From: Pedobacter yulinensis
Lineage (GTDB): Bacteria > Bacteroidota > Bacteroidia > Sphingobacteriales > Sphingobacteriaceae
Assembly: GCF_003029735.1 (NCBI RefSeq)
Contig: NZ_KZ686269.1
Location: forward strand, 1 to 64,000
Direction of reading: 5' to 3'
Length of the DNA stretch: 64,000 nucleotides
Shown here: one piece after another, positions 7,946-17,367 of the stretch
Layout: each line of letters starts with the position of its first letter
Position numbering within the stretch: position 1 is the first letter of the stretch
Program-made: the position numbers and the translations under genes
Notes under the pieces: model-generated
What the model was told of the DNA's origin: nothing
Databases searched by the model: none
The model's input: only the letters and a program-made list of their open reading frames with translations

Positions 7946-10087
7946 ATGAATGTAATAACAAAATCGCTCGACCTGGGCGATGGAAGAACGATCGAAATTG
8001 AAACCGGGAAGCTGGCCAAGCAGGCTGACGGATCGGTTGTTGTAAAAATGGGCGACACCATGTTGCTCGCTACCGTGGTTTCTGCAAAAGAAGCAAAACC
8101 AGGTACAGATTTCCTGCCGCTTTCTGTGGATTACCAGGAGAAATATGCTGCGACCGGACGTATTCCGGGTGGCTTTCTGCGCAGGGAAGCCCGTTTGTCA
8201 GATTATGAGGTTCTGATCTCACGCCTGGTAGACCGTGCATTGCGCCCGATGTTCCCGGACGATTATCATGCTGACACGCAGGTGATGATCTCCCTGATTT
8301 CGGCAGATAAAAATATCATGCCTGACTGCCTTGCCGGTCTTGCCGCTTCCGCTGCGCTTGCCGTATCGGACATTCCTTTTAACGGGCCGATCTCAGAAGT
8401 TCGCGTAGCAAAAATCGACGGACAGCTGGTTATCAATCCTTTCCTGAAAGACCTGGAGCGCGCCAGCCTCGAGTTTATGGTTGCCGGTTCTGCCAACGAT
8501 ATCGTCATGGTAGAAGGCGAAGCCGACGAAATTTCTGAAGAGGAAATGGTAGAAGCGCTGAAATATGCACATGATGCCATTCGCCAGCAGTGTAAACTGC
8601 AGCTTGAACTGCAGGAAGAAACCGGCAAGACAATGAAACGCCTCTACAGCCATGAAAGCCATGACGAGGAACTGAAAAAAGAAGTTTACGAAAAGACATA
8701 CAACCAGGTTTATGAAGTAGCCAAAACCGCATCGAGCAAAGAGGCGCGTTCAGAGGCTTTTACAGCCATCATCAACGACTTCTTTGAAAACATGCCTGAG
8801 GGCACTGAAGACCTGACCAAAGCCTTGGCCAAACACTATTACCACGACGTTCAATACGATGCGGTGCGTAACCTGCTGCTTGACGAAGGCATGCGTCTTG
8901 ACGGCCGTACCACCACGCAGATCCGTCCGATCTGGAGCGAGGTGGGTTATCTGCCGGCTGCACACGGCTCGGCGGTGTTTACCCGTGGCGAAACACAGTC
9001 GCTTACTTCTGTAACACTTGGTTCAAAAGACGATGAGCAGATGATTGACGGTGCTTTCATCAATGGTTATAATAAGTTTCTGCTCCATTACAATTTCCCT
9101 GGTTTCTCAACCGGCGAGGTACGCCCGAACAGGGGCGCCGGCCGTCGCGAGATCGGTCACGGTAACCTGGCCATGCGCTCACTGAAAAAGGTATTGCCCG
9201 ATGCATCTGAGAATCCTTACACCATCCGTATTGTTTCAGATATCCTCGAGTCGAACGGTTCTTCATCTATGGCTACGGTTTGTGCCGGTACACTTGCCCT
9301 GATGGATGCTGGTATTAAGATCAAAGAGCCGGTTTCAGGTATTGCCATGGGACTGATCACCGATGAAAAAACCGGAAAGTATGCCATTCTTTCAGATATT
9401 CTTGGCGACGAAGATCACCTCGGTGATATGGACTTTAAAGTTACAGGTACCAAAAATGGTATTGTAGCCTGCCAGATGGACCTGAAAATCAATGGTCTTT
9501 CTTACGAAGTGCTGACCAAGGCATTGCACCAGGCAAAAGAAGGCCGCCTGCACATTCTTGGCGAAATGGCGAAAACCATGACCGCACCGCGCGAAGACTT
9601 TAAACCGCATGCACCACGCATTGTGTCTCTCACCATCGATAAGGAATATATCGGTGCCGTGATCGGGCCAGGCGGTAAGATCATCCAGGAAATGCAACGC
9701 GAAACCGGCGCAACCATCTCGATCGAAGAGGTAGACAACAAAGGCATCGTGGAAGTATTTGCAGACAACAAAGCATCGATCGACGCTGCCGTAGGCCGCA
9801 TCCGTGCCATTGCTGCAAAACCTGAAATTGGCGAGGTTTACGAAGGTAAAGTGAAATCAATTATGCCATTTGGTGCATTTGTTGAGATCATGCCTGGTAA
9901 AGACGGGCTGCTGCACATTTCAGAGATCGACTGGAAACGCCTTGAGACCATGGATGGCGTCTTCAAAGAAGGCGATATCCTGAAGGTCAAACTGCTCGAT
10001 ATTGACAAACAAGGAAAAATGAAGCTTTCACGCAAAGTGTTACTGCCAAGGCCGCCAAAGCCAGAAGCTGCACCAAAAGCTGAATAA
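7946..10087 (+). CDS. pnp: Polyribonucleotide nucleotidyltransferase (PNPase)
   Basis: This 713-residue phosphorolytic 3'-5' exoribonuclease forms a trimer and takes part in mRNA turnover. Domain order is textbook: first RNase PH core (about 10-140), an all-helical linker, second RNase PH core (about 310-540), KH domain near 565-625 with [10 protein letters not shown], and S1 domain from about 628 ([17 protein letters not shown]). The FFRRE-type region appears as [14 protein letters not shown] near residue 75. The C-terminus ends in a short Pro/Ala/Lys tail. It follows rpsO and ends at a perfect terminator. Confidence 0.97.
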   Translation: MNVITKSLDLGDGRTIEIETGKLAKQADGSVVVKMGDTMLLATVVSAKEAKPGTDFLPLSVDYQEKYAATGRIPGGFLRREARLSDYEVLISRLVDRALRPMFPDDYHADTQVMISLISADKNIMPDCLAGLAASAALAVSDIPFNGPISEVRVAKIDGQLVINPFLKDLERASLEFMVAGSANDIVMVEGEADEISEEEMVEALKYAHDAIRQQCKLQLELQEETGKTMKRLYSHESHDEELKKEVYEKTYNQVYEVAKTASSKEARSEAFTAIINDFFENMPEGTEDLTKALAKHYYHDVQYDAVRNLLLDEGMRLDGRTTTQIRPIWSEVGYLPAAHGSAVFTRGETQSLTSVTLGSKDDEQMIDGAFINGYNKFLLHYNFPGFSTGEVRPNRGAGRREIGHGNLAMRSLKKVLPDASENPYTIRIVSDILESNGSSSMATVCAGTLALMDAGIKIKEPVSGIAMGLITDEKTGKYAILSDILGDEDHLGDMDFKVTGTKNGIVACQMDLKINGLSYEVLTKALHQAKEGRLHILGEMAKTMTAPREDFKPHAPRIVSLTIDKEYIGAVIGPGGKIIQEMQRETGATISIEEVDNKGIVEVFADNKASIDAAVGRIRAIAAKPEIGEVYEGKVKSIMPFGAFVEIMPGKDGLLHISEIDWKRLETMDGVFKEGDILKVKLLDIDKQGKMKLSRKVLLPRPPKPEAAPKAE

Positions 10088-10090
10088 GAT

Positions 10091-10120
10091 AAAGCCGCCT
10101 GTTAACAGGCGGCTTTTTTT
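10091..10120 (+). terminator. Terminator of pnp
   Basis: Stem GCCGCCTG/CAGGCGGC (10094-10101, 10106-10113) with loop TTAA, followed by seven Ts and preceded by AAA. It starts a few bases after the pnp stop. Confidence 0.92.
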
Positions 10121-10234
10121 ATGCCCTTCGTTTTGTCCTGGTGAGTTTCCGGACCGGGAAGAGGGCTGTGCACGAGCCTCAGCCAGAACCGCCTGGTTCA
10201 GTCGATTGCCGTCTGAAATTGCTATATTTAGCCG

Positions 10235-10909
10235 ATGAAACACCTTATAGCACCCTCGGTTTTAGCAGCCGACTTTGGTAACCTTCAGCGCGATATCGAG
10301 ATGCTGAACCAAAGTGCGGCCGAATGGATCCACGTTGATGTGATGGATGGTTTGTTTGTTCCTAATATTTCTTTTGGTTTTCCGGTCATGGAGACCCTGA
10401 GGAAACATGCCGGCAAGCCCCTCGATGTGCACCTGATGATTACCGATCCCGACCGCTATGTGGAGCGTTTCGCGCAAGCGGGCGCCTCGGTTATCACCGT
10501 GCACTACGAAGCCTGTACCCATTTACACCGCACCATTGAAGCCATACAGGGCGCGGGCTGCCGGGCTGGTGTTGCGCTTAATCCGCATACACCCGTACAG
10601 CTGCTTCAGGACATCCTGCCTATGCTGGACCTGGTGCTGATCATGTCTGTAAACCCTGGTTTTGGCGGGCAGAAATTTATACCCAATACCTACAAAAAAA
10701 TAGCAGAGCTGTGCCGCCTGCCGGGCGCCAAAGACAGCCTGATCATCGAGGTAGACGGCGGTGTCGACTCTGGCAACATTGCGGCACTCCGAAAAGCGGG
10801 CGCCCATGCGTTTGTAGCGGGCAGCGCTGTGTTCTCGGCACCTGATCCTGCAGCCATGATTGCCGAACTGAACCAGATCGCCTCGATAGCGTTTGATGTG
10901 CAGGTCTGA
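10235..10909 (+). CDS. rpe: Ribulose-phosphate 3-epimerase
   Basis: This 224-residue TIM-barrel enzyme interconverts ribulose 5-phosphate and xylulose 5-phosphate in the pentose phosphate pathway. Diagnostic motifs are in order: APSVLAADFGNL at the start (first strand), WIHVDVMDGLFVPNISFG with metal ligands His and Asp, DVHLMI, VNPGFGGQKFI (phosphate-loop side), and EVDGGV with the catalytic Asp. Length is typical. A TATATTTA box at 10223-10230 ends only four bases before the ATG, so the leader may be very short, but no well-spaced TTG was found. Confidence 0.95.
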   Translation: MKHLIAPSVLAADFGNLQRDIEMLNQSAAEWIHVDVMDGLFVPNISFGFPVMETLRKHAGKPLDVHLMITDPDRYVERFAQAGASVITVHYEACTHLHRTIEAIQGAGCRAGVALNPHTPVQLLQDILPMLDLVLIMSVNPGFGGQKFIPNTYKKIAELCRLPGAKDSLIIEVDGGVDSGNIAALRKAGAHAFVAGSAVFSAPDPAAMIAELNQIASIAFDVQV

Positions 10910-11018
10910 TGCTGCCGCATTCGTTTTCGCATACAAATTTTCTATCTTAGCGCCATCAATAAATCCATGACCCGGCAGTAAACGCAGCCGGTCGCAAATC
11001 AACTAAACCACAACCCGA

Positions 11019-12920
11019 ATGAAAAAATTCAGTTTTTTACTGGCCTTTGCACTGCTGTATGTTGCAGCGTTTGGCCAGTCTGATCCCAATATGGGGATCA
11101 TTCCTGTGCCCGTATCCGTTAAAAAGGGCAGCGGCCAGTTTATACTTGACAAGACCACGGTCATTGCCGCCGCGAGCGCTGAGGACGCAAAAATGGTCGA
11201 TCTGCTGAATGCCTATATTGTAAACCATGCCGGTTTTGCACTTCGTGAAGTAAAATCTGTTCCCGGCAGCCAGAAAGCCATTATATTGACCAGCCAGGGT
11301 GCCAATGAGCTTCCTGCCGAAGGTTACCAGATCCAGATCACACCGAATAAAATTACCCTGCGGGGCAAAGGTGCAGGCTTGTTTTACGCGGTGCAGTCTA
11401 TGATGCAGCTCCTTCCTGAAAAATCAGGTAATGTCGTCAATATCCCCGTTGCAGAGATCAATGACTATCCCCGTTTTGCTTACCGGGGCACCATGCTCGA
11501 TGTGAGCCGCCATTTCCAGCCCGTATCTTTCATTAAAAAATATATTGACCTGCTTGCCCAATACAAGATCAATACTTTCCACTGGCACCTGACAGATGAC
11601 CAGGGCTGGAGGCTGCAGATCAAAAAATATCCGAAACTAACCAGTGTTGGCGGCATGCGTGCAGGTACCATTATTGGCCGTTACCCCGGTACCGGAAACG
11701 ACCTGACCCCGCATAGCGGTTATTACACCCAGGAAGAAGCAAAAGAAGTGGTGCGCTATGCTGCAGCCCGTTTCGTCACGGTCGTACCGGAGATCGAAAT
11801 GCCAGGCCACGCTTCGGCAGCGATTGCCGCTTATCCTGAACTGAGCTGCTTCCCGGACCGCGATACGCCGATCGGTGCAAAAACAGCCTGGGCAGGTACG
11901 CGTAAAGGTAAATTAGTTCAACAGACCTTCGGCGTCTTCGACGACGTATTTGTACCCAGCGAGAATACCTTTAGTTTCCTGCAGGATGTTCTGGACGAGG
12001 TCGTTGCTATCTTCCCGTCAAAGTACATCCACATCGGTGGCGATGAATGCCCTAAAACTTACTGGAAGGAATCTGAGTTCTGTCAGCAGCTGATTAAAGA
12101 AAAAGGCCTGAAAGATGAACATGGCCTGCAAAGCTATTTTATTCAGCGCATTGAAAAATACCTGAATGGAAAAGGCCGCTCGATCATTGGCTGGGACGAA
12201 ATCCTCGAAGGCGGACTGGCGCCAAACGCGACTGTAATGAGCTGGAGAGGCGAAGCAGGCGGGATCGAAGCTGCAAAACAAAATCACGATGTGATCATGA
12301 CGCCGGGATCGCAGGGCCTGTATATTGACCATAAACAATCCAATTCTCCCGATGAGCCTGTAAACATTGGCGGTTTTGCGCCCTACACCAAAGCTTACAG
12401 CTACGACCCGGTGCCAAAAGAACTGAACGATAGCCAGAAAAAATACGTAAAAGGTGTTCAGGCTAACTTGTGGACCGAATACATCGAGCCAGGTGCCAAA
12501 GTTGAGTATCATGCCTTCCCGCGGCTGCTGGCCCTGTCTGAAATTGCCTGGAGCCCCGTAGCCCGCAAAGACCTGAAAAACTTTTCTGAAGAAAGGCTGC
12601 CCGTACACCTGGCGCGTCTGGACAGAAAAGGAATTACTTACTGGGTGCCTGCACCGGTCGGCCTCACTGAAGGCGTAATGGCTGGTGAGAACTTCAGCAT
12701 CGAACTGAAAGCGCCTGTAAAAGGTTCAAAGATCTTTTATACGATAGATGGATTCCGTCCGTCAGAAACATCCACGCCCTATACGGGAGCCATTAAAGTA
12801 ACCGTGCCCAAAGGCGAGAAGAGAATGCTCAAGACGATCGTTATTGCTTCGAACGGCCGCAGAAGTGTCGTGACCGAGACGGTTCTGAACAATGGCGCGC
12901 CCGATGTAAAAGCCAAATAA
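11019..12920 (+). CDS. Secreted GH20 beta-N-acetylhexosaminidase
   Basis: This 633-residue exported enzyme removes terminal beta-linked GlcNAc or GalNAc. A Sec signal peptide covers residues 1-19 (cleavage after FGQ likely). It is followed by the GH20b N-terminal domain (about 28-145) and the GH20 TIM barrel (about 148-510). The catalytic pair is in HIGGDE at 338-343: Asp342 and Glu343, for substrate-assisted catalysis through the N-acetyl group. HWHLTDDQGWRLQIK and MPGHASAAIAAYPE are also family marks. The end (about 555-625) has the chitobiase C-terminal fold pattern YTIDGFRPSETSTPY. Likely acts on chitin, peptidoglycan or host-glycan fragments; specificity is not readable. Confidence 0.95.
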   Translation: MKKFSFLLAFALLYVAAFGQSDPNMGIIPVPVSVKKGSGQFILDKTTVIAAASAEDAKMVDLLNAYIVNHAGFALREVKSVPGSQKAIILTSQGANELPAEGYQIQITPNKITLRGKGAGLFYAVQSMMQLLPEKSGNVVNIPVAEINDYPRFAYRGTMLDVSRHFQPVSFIKKYIDLLAQYKINTFHWHLTDDQGWRLQIKKYPKLTSVGGMRAGTIIGRYPGTGNDLTPHSGYYTQEEAKEVVRYAAARFVTVVPEIEMPGHASAAIAAYPELSCFPDRDTPIGAKTAWAGTRKGKLVQQTFGVFDDVFVPSENTFSFLQDVLDEVVAIFPSKYIHIGGDECPKTYWKESEFCQQLIKEKGLKDEHGLQSYFIQRIEKYLNGKGRSIIGWDEILEGGLAPNATVMSWRGEAGGIEAAKQNHDVIMTPGSQGLYIDHKQSNSPDEPVNIGGFAPYTKAYSYDPVPKELNDSQKKYVKGVQANLWTEYIEPGAKVEYHAFPRLLALSEIAWSPVARKDLKNFSEERLPVHLARLDRKGITYWVPAPVGLTEGVMAGENFSIELKAPVKGSKIFYTIDGFRPSETSTPYTGAIKVTVPKGEKRMLKTIVIASNGRRSVVTETVLNNGAPDVKAK

Positions 12921-12985
12921 TTCGACTGAGACCGTTTTGACCGGCGTCCAAATTTTTCTAATTTGGCACCGCAAAGAACAGACTC

Positions 12986-13609
12986 ATGAAAGTTTTCAAA
13001 CCCGTATATTTTTACAAGCACTTTCTGCTTTTTGCAGGAGTGCTTTTTTGTTTTGCCTGTACTGAGCAGCAGCAGGCCCCTGTACAGGAAAGCCAGAGCG
13101 CTGAAAAAAAACAGGCGCCCAACCCTTTCGAATTTTATAAAAGCATCGAGGTTAAACCCGGGCTTACCTTTGAAATCCTGCAGTGGGGAAAAGGGGTAGA
13201 CAGCGTTGGCGGTTACCTGGTGCTCATGTCAGACTCGGCAAAGAACAATTTTCGTTCGCTTGCTGCCGAACGTGAGGGCGTGATCACAGATGCCTGGAAC
13301 ATGGACCTTGATACAGACGGAAACCCGGAAATTTATGTCCAGCTGCAGGGCAGCGGCAACGTGTCAGACCTGAATGTCTACGAATTTTCGGGAAACAACT
13401 TCAACAAGATCACCTTTCCGGGACTGCCCAGTAAAAAGGGATATGCAGGCCATGACAAATTTACGATCCGCGACGGCGACCTTTACCGGTCGTACCCGGT
13501 GCAGCCCGATCCGGCCGATACAAGCCTGAAAGCAGGCAGTACCCGTGAGTTCCTGTACATGCTGCGCGGCAACAGTTTCTCTGTGGGTGAAGTGAACAAA
13601 AAGAAATAA
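12986..13609 (+). CDS. Lipoprotein resembling PliI-type lysozyme inhibitors
   Basis: This 207-residue protein has a lipoprotein signal ending in the lipobox FAC, with the modified Cys at 25. After a Gln/Pro-rich linker the mature domain shows LDTDGNPEIYVQLQG, YEFSGNNFNKITFPGL, and GYAGHDKFTIRDGDLYRSYPV, then an Arg/Tyr-rich end. From memory this pattern resembles the PliI family of periplasmic inhibitors of invertebrate-type lysozyme. That is a resemblance, not a verified match. The neighbouring peptidoglycan and undecaprenol genes would fit an envelope role. It is co-directional with dgkA, two bases downstream. Confidence 0.6.
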   Translation: MKVFKPVYFYKHFLLFAGVLFCFACTEQQQAPVQESQSAEKKQAPNPFEFYKSIEVKPGLTFEILQWGKGVDSVGGYLVLMSDSAKNNFRSLAAEREGVITDAWNMDLDTDGNPEIYVQLQGSGNVSDLNVYEFSGNNFNKITFPGLPSKKGYAGHDKFTIRDGDLYRSYPVQPDPADTSLKAGSTREFLYMLRGNSFSVGEVNKKK

Positions 13610-13611
13610 GC

Positions 13612-13995
13612 ATGGAACGCGGGCAAGGGTTTTCGATTGCCGGCAGGCTCAGAAGTCTTCGTTTTGCCTGGTCTGGCCTGCTGACGCTCTTCAGGACAGA
13701 GCACAACATGCGCATCCACCTTGCGGCGGCCTTCGCGGCTGTGTTCATGGGATTCCTCTTTGCCCTGAGCCGAATGGAATGGATTGTGGTGGCGGGCTGT
13801 ATTGCCGGGGTTTTTGCCGCCGAGGCCTTAAATACAGCCGTTGAAAAATTATGTGATGCGTTGCACCCGGATCCAGACCCGCGCATAGGCCGGGTTAAGG
13901 ACCTGTGTGCCGCTGCTGTGCTTGTTACAGCAACCGGGGCCCTTGTGGCTGGAATCCTGGTATTTGCCCCACATATGGGTGCTATTTTTCGCTGA
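13612..13995 (+). CDS. DgkA-type diacylglycerol/undecaprenol kinase
   Basis: This 127-residue inner-membrane protein with three helices contains the family core AAEALNTAVEKLCD (catalytic Glu and Asn) followed by IGRVKDLCAAAVLV. Family members phosphorylate diacylglycerol or, in many non-enteric bacteria, undecaprenol, recycling the lipid carrier for the cell wall. It begins two bases after the preceding lipoprotein stop, so the two are probably one transcript. Its last 14 bases overlap the 3' end of the convergent DUF922 gene. Lipid preference cannot be told from sequence. Confidence 0.9.
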   Translation: MERGQGFSIAGRLRSLRFAWSGLLTLFRTEHNMRIHLAAAFAAVFMGFLFALSRMEWIVVAGCIAGVFAAEALNTAVEKLCDALHPDPDPRIGRVKDLCAAAVLVTATGALVAGILVFAPHMGAIFR

Positions 13996-14545
13996 TGTAA
14001 TCCTCGTACCGCCAGTCGGCAATGATCTCGTCCCACTGGGCCTGTTTTTTCAGGTTGTTGCCGTGGGCTGTTTCCGCATCGTAACGTTTCTGCATTTCGT
14101 CAAAGTATTTCCCCACTTCGTCGGCAAGGGCCGCTATTTCTTTTTTATAGGTCTCTATCCGGTAACTGCGGCTTTCCATGACCCGCCGGGCTTCTTTAGA
14201 CATCAGGTAGTGAATGTCTGCATGGCCCTGTTCATGGTGCAGCAGCTGGTTGCTGATCGTTTCGTTTCGGATTCGCTCGGATTTAACCCATGATTTATTC
14301 TTGTCAATGCCAAAAAACTGGTTGAAGCGAATGTCGAGCCGGCCGTTGGTGATCCTGGCCTTGTATTCATAGTGCCAGCGCAGTACGGTAAGCGCTGCAA
14401 AGGGCGAATTGTAATCGGGCGCGCCGCGAAAATGCGTTTTCCAGCCCAGTTTCTCGGGATAGACCTGTTGGTCGGCCTGAAAAGATAAACAAAGCAGGGC
14501 CAGTCCGGCCAGGCCGGTCAGGCGGTTCATTAACCGGTGGTACAT
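13982..14545 (-). CDS. DUF922 protein, predicted secreted zinc protease
   Basis: This 187-residue protein has a short hydrophobic leader (about 8-22) and one domain with a zincin-type motif HEQGH at 104-108, preceded by LLH and followed by ADIHYL. DUF922 proteins are described as putative Zn-dependent proteases from this HExxH; no substrate is known. The likely metal-binding residues are intact. A later start at residue 7 (MNRLTGLAGL) would give a cleaner signal peptide and is possible. It converges on the dgkA gene with a 14-base overlap of coding ends and has no same-strand partner within 40 bases. Confidence 0.8.
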   Translation of the reverse strand: MYHRLMNRLTGLAGLALLCLSFQADQQVYPEKLGWKTHFRGAPDYNSPFAALTVLRWHYEYKARITNGRLDIRFNQFFGIDKNKSWVKSERIRNETISNQLLHHEQGHADIHYLMSKEARRVMESRSYRIETYKKEIAALADEVGKYFDEMQKRYDAETAHGNNLKKQAQWDEIIADWRYEDYISEK

Positions 14546-14587
14546 GTTCTGAAAACGAAAATAAGGAGTCGTTCAGTACTGCTAACG

Positions 14588-15184
14588 TTATTTTTCGTTG
14601 AATTGTTCGCTGATGCGTTCGAACTTTTCGATGAGCAGCCCGATCCGTTCTCTTTCCCGCCTGATCACCGCTTTTCGCAGAATGGTTGAACAAAATACCA
14701 TCCAGCCAAGGGTTACCAGGATCAGCGCCGCTTGCATGACAAGTGGAAAATAATCCAGGATCTCGTACAGGTAAAAGACGATGCCAACCGAGAGCGCAAC
14801 GGTATAAAACCAGTAAAGCGAGTTGTAAAGCCTGAAGCGGTTAAGCTGGTAAACTTTTAATGTATCAAGAAAACGGTTGGGGTGTTGGGTATAATTGCTG
14901 CGGGAAATAAGCCGGTAGTCATTAAACAGGATAACCGTAAAGATCAGGATCGTGAAGATCGTGATGCCGACGCCTGCATAACTGGTCCAGGACTGGAAAT
15001 CGTAGAACGCTGGGATCAGAGCGATAATGACAACAGAGGCCAGCATGCCGGCTATGTTCATGACTGACCGCGTCTTGAGCGAATTTACTTCCTTCTTTGC
15101 TTGCCTGAGCATTTCATCGGCAGTAAGTTTCACCTCCACTTCATGTCCCTGCCACAATGCCTTTAATTGATCAAACTCTTGCAT
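14588..15184 (-). CDS. Membrane protein cotranscribed with ECF sigma factor, possible anti-sigma factor
   Basis: This 198-residue protein starts with a charged cytoplasmic stretch (about 40 residues, MQEFDQLKALWQGHEVEVKL) and then has four hydrophobic segments between about 42 and 165. It ends in a charged Glu/Arg tail. Its start overlaps the end of the sigma gene by 14 bases, the usual arrangement for a translationally coupled sigma/anti-sigma pair. It has no FecR or zinc anti-sigma motif, so the role as a polytopic anti-sigma factor is inferred from position only. I do not recognise a named family. Confidence 0.65.
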   Translation of the reverse strand: MQEFDQLKALWQGHEVEVKLTADEMLRQAKKEVNSLKTRSVMNIAGMLASVVIIALIPAFYDFQSWTSYAGVGITIFTILIFTVILFNDYRLISRSNYTQHPNRFLDTLKVYQLNRFRLYNSLYWFYTVALSVGIVFYLYEILDYFPLVMQAALILVTLGWMVFCSTILRKAVIRRERERIGLLIEKFERISEQFNEK

Positions 15185-15668
15185 ATCTGTTGTATAGTTC
15201 TGTCAGTTTCTGTTTAATGCGGTGAATCTTTACACGCAGGTTGCCTTCACTGATGCCCGATATTTCGGCAATCTCATTATAAGGGAGCTCATCGAGCACC
15301 ATGGTAATGATCAGGCGGTCATTTTCTTCAAGTTGCGAAATGCATTTATAGAGCAAAGCAACCTGTTCGTTTTTCTCAGAAAATTCTTCAGCTTTCTCCT
15401 CGATAATATTCGGCGTCAGTTCATCTTTTGCCTGTCGCTTTTCCGAACGCAGGTACGTCAGGCAGGTGTTTACGGCAATGCGGTAGATCCAGGTAGAAAT
15501 GAGCGATTTATTCCTGAACTTATCCAGGTTTTGCCAGACCTTCAGGAAAGTTTCCTGAAGCAGGTCGTTAGCCGCATCCTGGTCGCCGGTATAGCCGTAA
15601 CACAGATGGAAGATCTTCTTCGAATTCGAATCAAATATTTGTTTAAATAATTTGTCTTTTTGCTCCAT
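15171..15668 (-). CDS. ECF-type RNA polymerase sigma factor
   Basis: This 165-residue protein has region 2 (about 15-80: IFHLCYGYTGDQDAANDLLQETFLKVWQNLDKF...STWIYRIAVNTCLTYLR) and region 4 (about 105-160), with the helix-turn-helix YNEIAEISGISEGNLRVKIHRIKQKL. A short acidic linker separates them. It resembles the stand-alone sigma-70 family proteins that Bacteroidota pair with small membrane partners, rather than the FecI-type ones at 35.8 and 45.4 kb. The partner overlaps downstream by 14 bases. Targets unknown. Confidence 0.92.
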   Translation of the reverse strand: MEQKDKLFKQIFDSNSKKIFHLCYGYTGDQDAANDLLQETFLKVWQNLDKFRNKSLISTWIYRIAVNTCLTYLRSEKRQAKDELTPNIIEEKAEEFSEKNEQVALLYKCISQLEENDRLIITMVLDELPYNEIAEISGISEGNLRVKIHRIKQKLTELYNRYARV

Positions 15669-15748
15669 TCAGGGGTCGTGGTACGCAGTTTCGACAAATA
15701 TAAGCGAGAATTGTTACAATTATCTCCGTGGCTCCCGGTATTTATAGT

Positions 15749-15778
15749 TTGTTGCGATGCAGCAAATAATTACTTTTG
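15749..15778 (+). promoter_or_regulatory. Promoter of the dicarboxylate symporter
   Basis: TTG (15749-15751), a 19-base spacer and TACTTTTG (15771-15778) match the Bacteroidota consensus. Transcription from here would give a leader of roughly 150 bases before the start at 15938. Confidence 0.65.
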
Positions 15779-15937
15779 CAACCTTACCAAACTTATTGAC
15801 ATAAAAAAGCTGCAGGGTTCTGCTGTGTAGAGTGAAAGTACACGGTTTCTTTCCCGGTTGCCGCCCGATTAAAGAACAGGCCTTTGGTGCACATCCTTCC
15901 CGATGGTACCGGTAGACGGTCAAAAAAAGAACAACAA

Positions 15938-17365
15938 ATGAAAAAAAAGCGCGTCGGACTCTTTACCCTGGTTGCCGTTACCCTGGCCATTGTGGTCGCT
16001 GTTCTGAAAGATTTCAGTTTGGTCGACGTGCCTGACCAGGTCATGATGATGGTGCGCTGGGCACTGGCACTTGTGCTCGTGTTTTACGCCTATACGCGTA
16101 AAAACCTGACCACCTGGATCCTGGTCTGTATGGCGCTGGGTATCTTCGTAGGGATCGATTATCCGCATGTGGCCATCGCGCTTCAGCCACTTAGCAAGGG
16201 TTTTATCAAATTGGTCAAGGTCATTGTTGGCCCGATCCTTTTCGCTACCCTGGTTTATGGTATTGCGGGTCACAATGATCTCAAGCAAGTTGGGCGCATG
16301 GGCTGGAAATCGCTGGTTTATTTTTATTCGGCCACAACGATCGCCTTATTCATTGGCCTTGCCGCCATCAACATTTCGCGGGCAGGTGTGGGTGTAGACA
16401 TTTCGCATATTCCGCAGCACGAATTGCCGAAGCCGCCGGTCGATGCTGCAGACGCTACGATGCTCGAGCAGCTCCCGGAAGGTATTCACTGGCTGTATAA
16501 AACGCTTTCTTTTTTCCGGAATATTTTTCCGGAAAATATAGCTAAAGCAATTTATGACGCTCAGGTGCTGCAGATCGTTATTTTCTCAGTTCTGTTCGGC
16601 ATCGGTCTGGCCATGCTGGACGAAAAGAAAAAGAAACCCCTGCTCGATTTTTGCGAAAGCCTCGCAGAAACCATGTTCAAGTTTACCAATCTGATCATGT
16701 ATTTTGCGCCCATTGGCGTAGGTGCAGCAATGGCCTATACGGTGGGGCACATGGGTGTAGACATCCTCAAGAACCTGTTTATGCTGGTGGCTACACTTTA
16801 TGTAGCCCTGATTGCCTTCCTCCTGCTGGTGCTGCTGCCTATTGCGCTTTACCTGCGCATTCCGATCATGAAATTCGTTAATGCCATCAAAGAGCCTGTT
16901 TCCATAGCTTTTGCAACGACCAGCTCTGATGCGGCATTGCCTAAAGCCATGAGCGCCATGGAGAAATTCGGCGTTCCGAGGAAAATCGTTTCGTTTGTAA
17001 TTCCTACCGGTTACAGTTTTAACCTCGATGGTACAACACTGTACCTCAGCCTGGCCTCGATATTTGTTGCCCAGGCGGCAGGCATGCACCTGAGTTTCGG
17101 ACAGCAATTGCTGATCGTGTTCACGCTCATGATCAGCAGCAAAGGGGTGGCTGCCATTCCGCGCGCCTCGCTCATTATCCTGATCGCAACCGCAGATCAA
17201 TTTGGTCTGCCGACCTTCATCATTGCGGCGATACTTGGAGTAGATGAGCTGATGGATATGGCCCGTACTTCGGTTAACGTAATCGGAAACTGCCTGGCCA
17301 CTGTGGTCATCGCCAAGTGGGAGGGTGAATTCAATGAACATGCAGACGAAACACAAACTGTATAG
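15938..17365 (+). CDS. DAACS-family dicarboxylate/amino acid:cation symporter
   Basis: This 475-residue inner-membrane transporter of the GltP/DctA type imports glutamate, aspartate or C4-dicarboxylates with Na+ or H+. Family signatures are PLSKGFIKLVKVIVGPILFATLVYGIAG, the hairpin-1 serine motif as AFATTSSDAALPKAM, PTGYSFNLDGTTLYLSLASIFVAQAAG, and LGVDELMDMARTSVNVIGNCLATVVIAKWEG. The Asp near the end (DELMDMART) corresponds to the substrate-contacting aspartate. I chose the start MKKKRVGLF at 15938 over an upstream in-frame ATG because the extra 18 residues are hydrophilic and unlike the family. A two-base gap separates it from the next gene. Confidence 0.93.
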   Translation: MKKKRVGLFTLVAVTLAIVVAVLKDFSLVDVPDQVMMMVRWALALVLVFYAYTRKNLTTWILVCMALGIFVGIDYPHVAIALQPLSKGFIKLVKVIVGPILFATLVYGIAGHNDLKQVGRMGWKSLVYFYSATTIALFIGLAAINISRAGVGVDISHIPQHELPKPPVDAADATMLEQLPEGIHWLYKTLSFFRNIFPENIAKAIYDAQVLQIVIFSVLFGIGLAMLDEKKKKPLLDFCESLAETMFKFTNLIMYFAPIGVGAAMAYTVGHMGVDILKNLFMLVATLYVALIAFLLLVLLPIALYLRIPIMKFVNAIKEPVSIAFATTSSDAALPKAMSAMEKFGVPRKIVSFVIPTGYSFNLDGTTLYLSLASIFVAQAAGMHLSFGQQLLIVFTLMISSKGVAAIPRASLIILIATADQFGLPTFIIAAILGVDELMDMARTSVNVIGNCLATVVIAKWEGEFNEHADETQTV

Positions 17366-17367
17366 CC

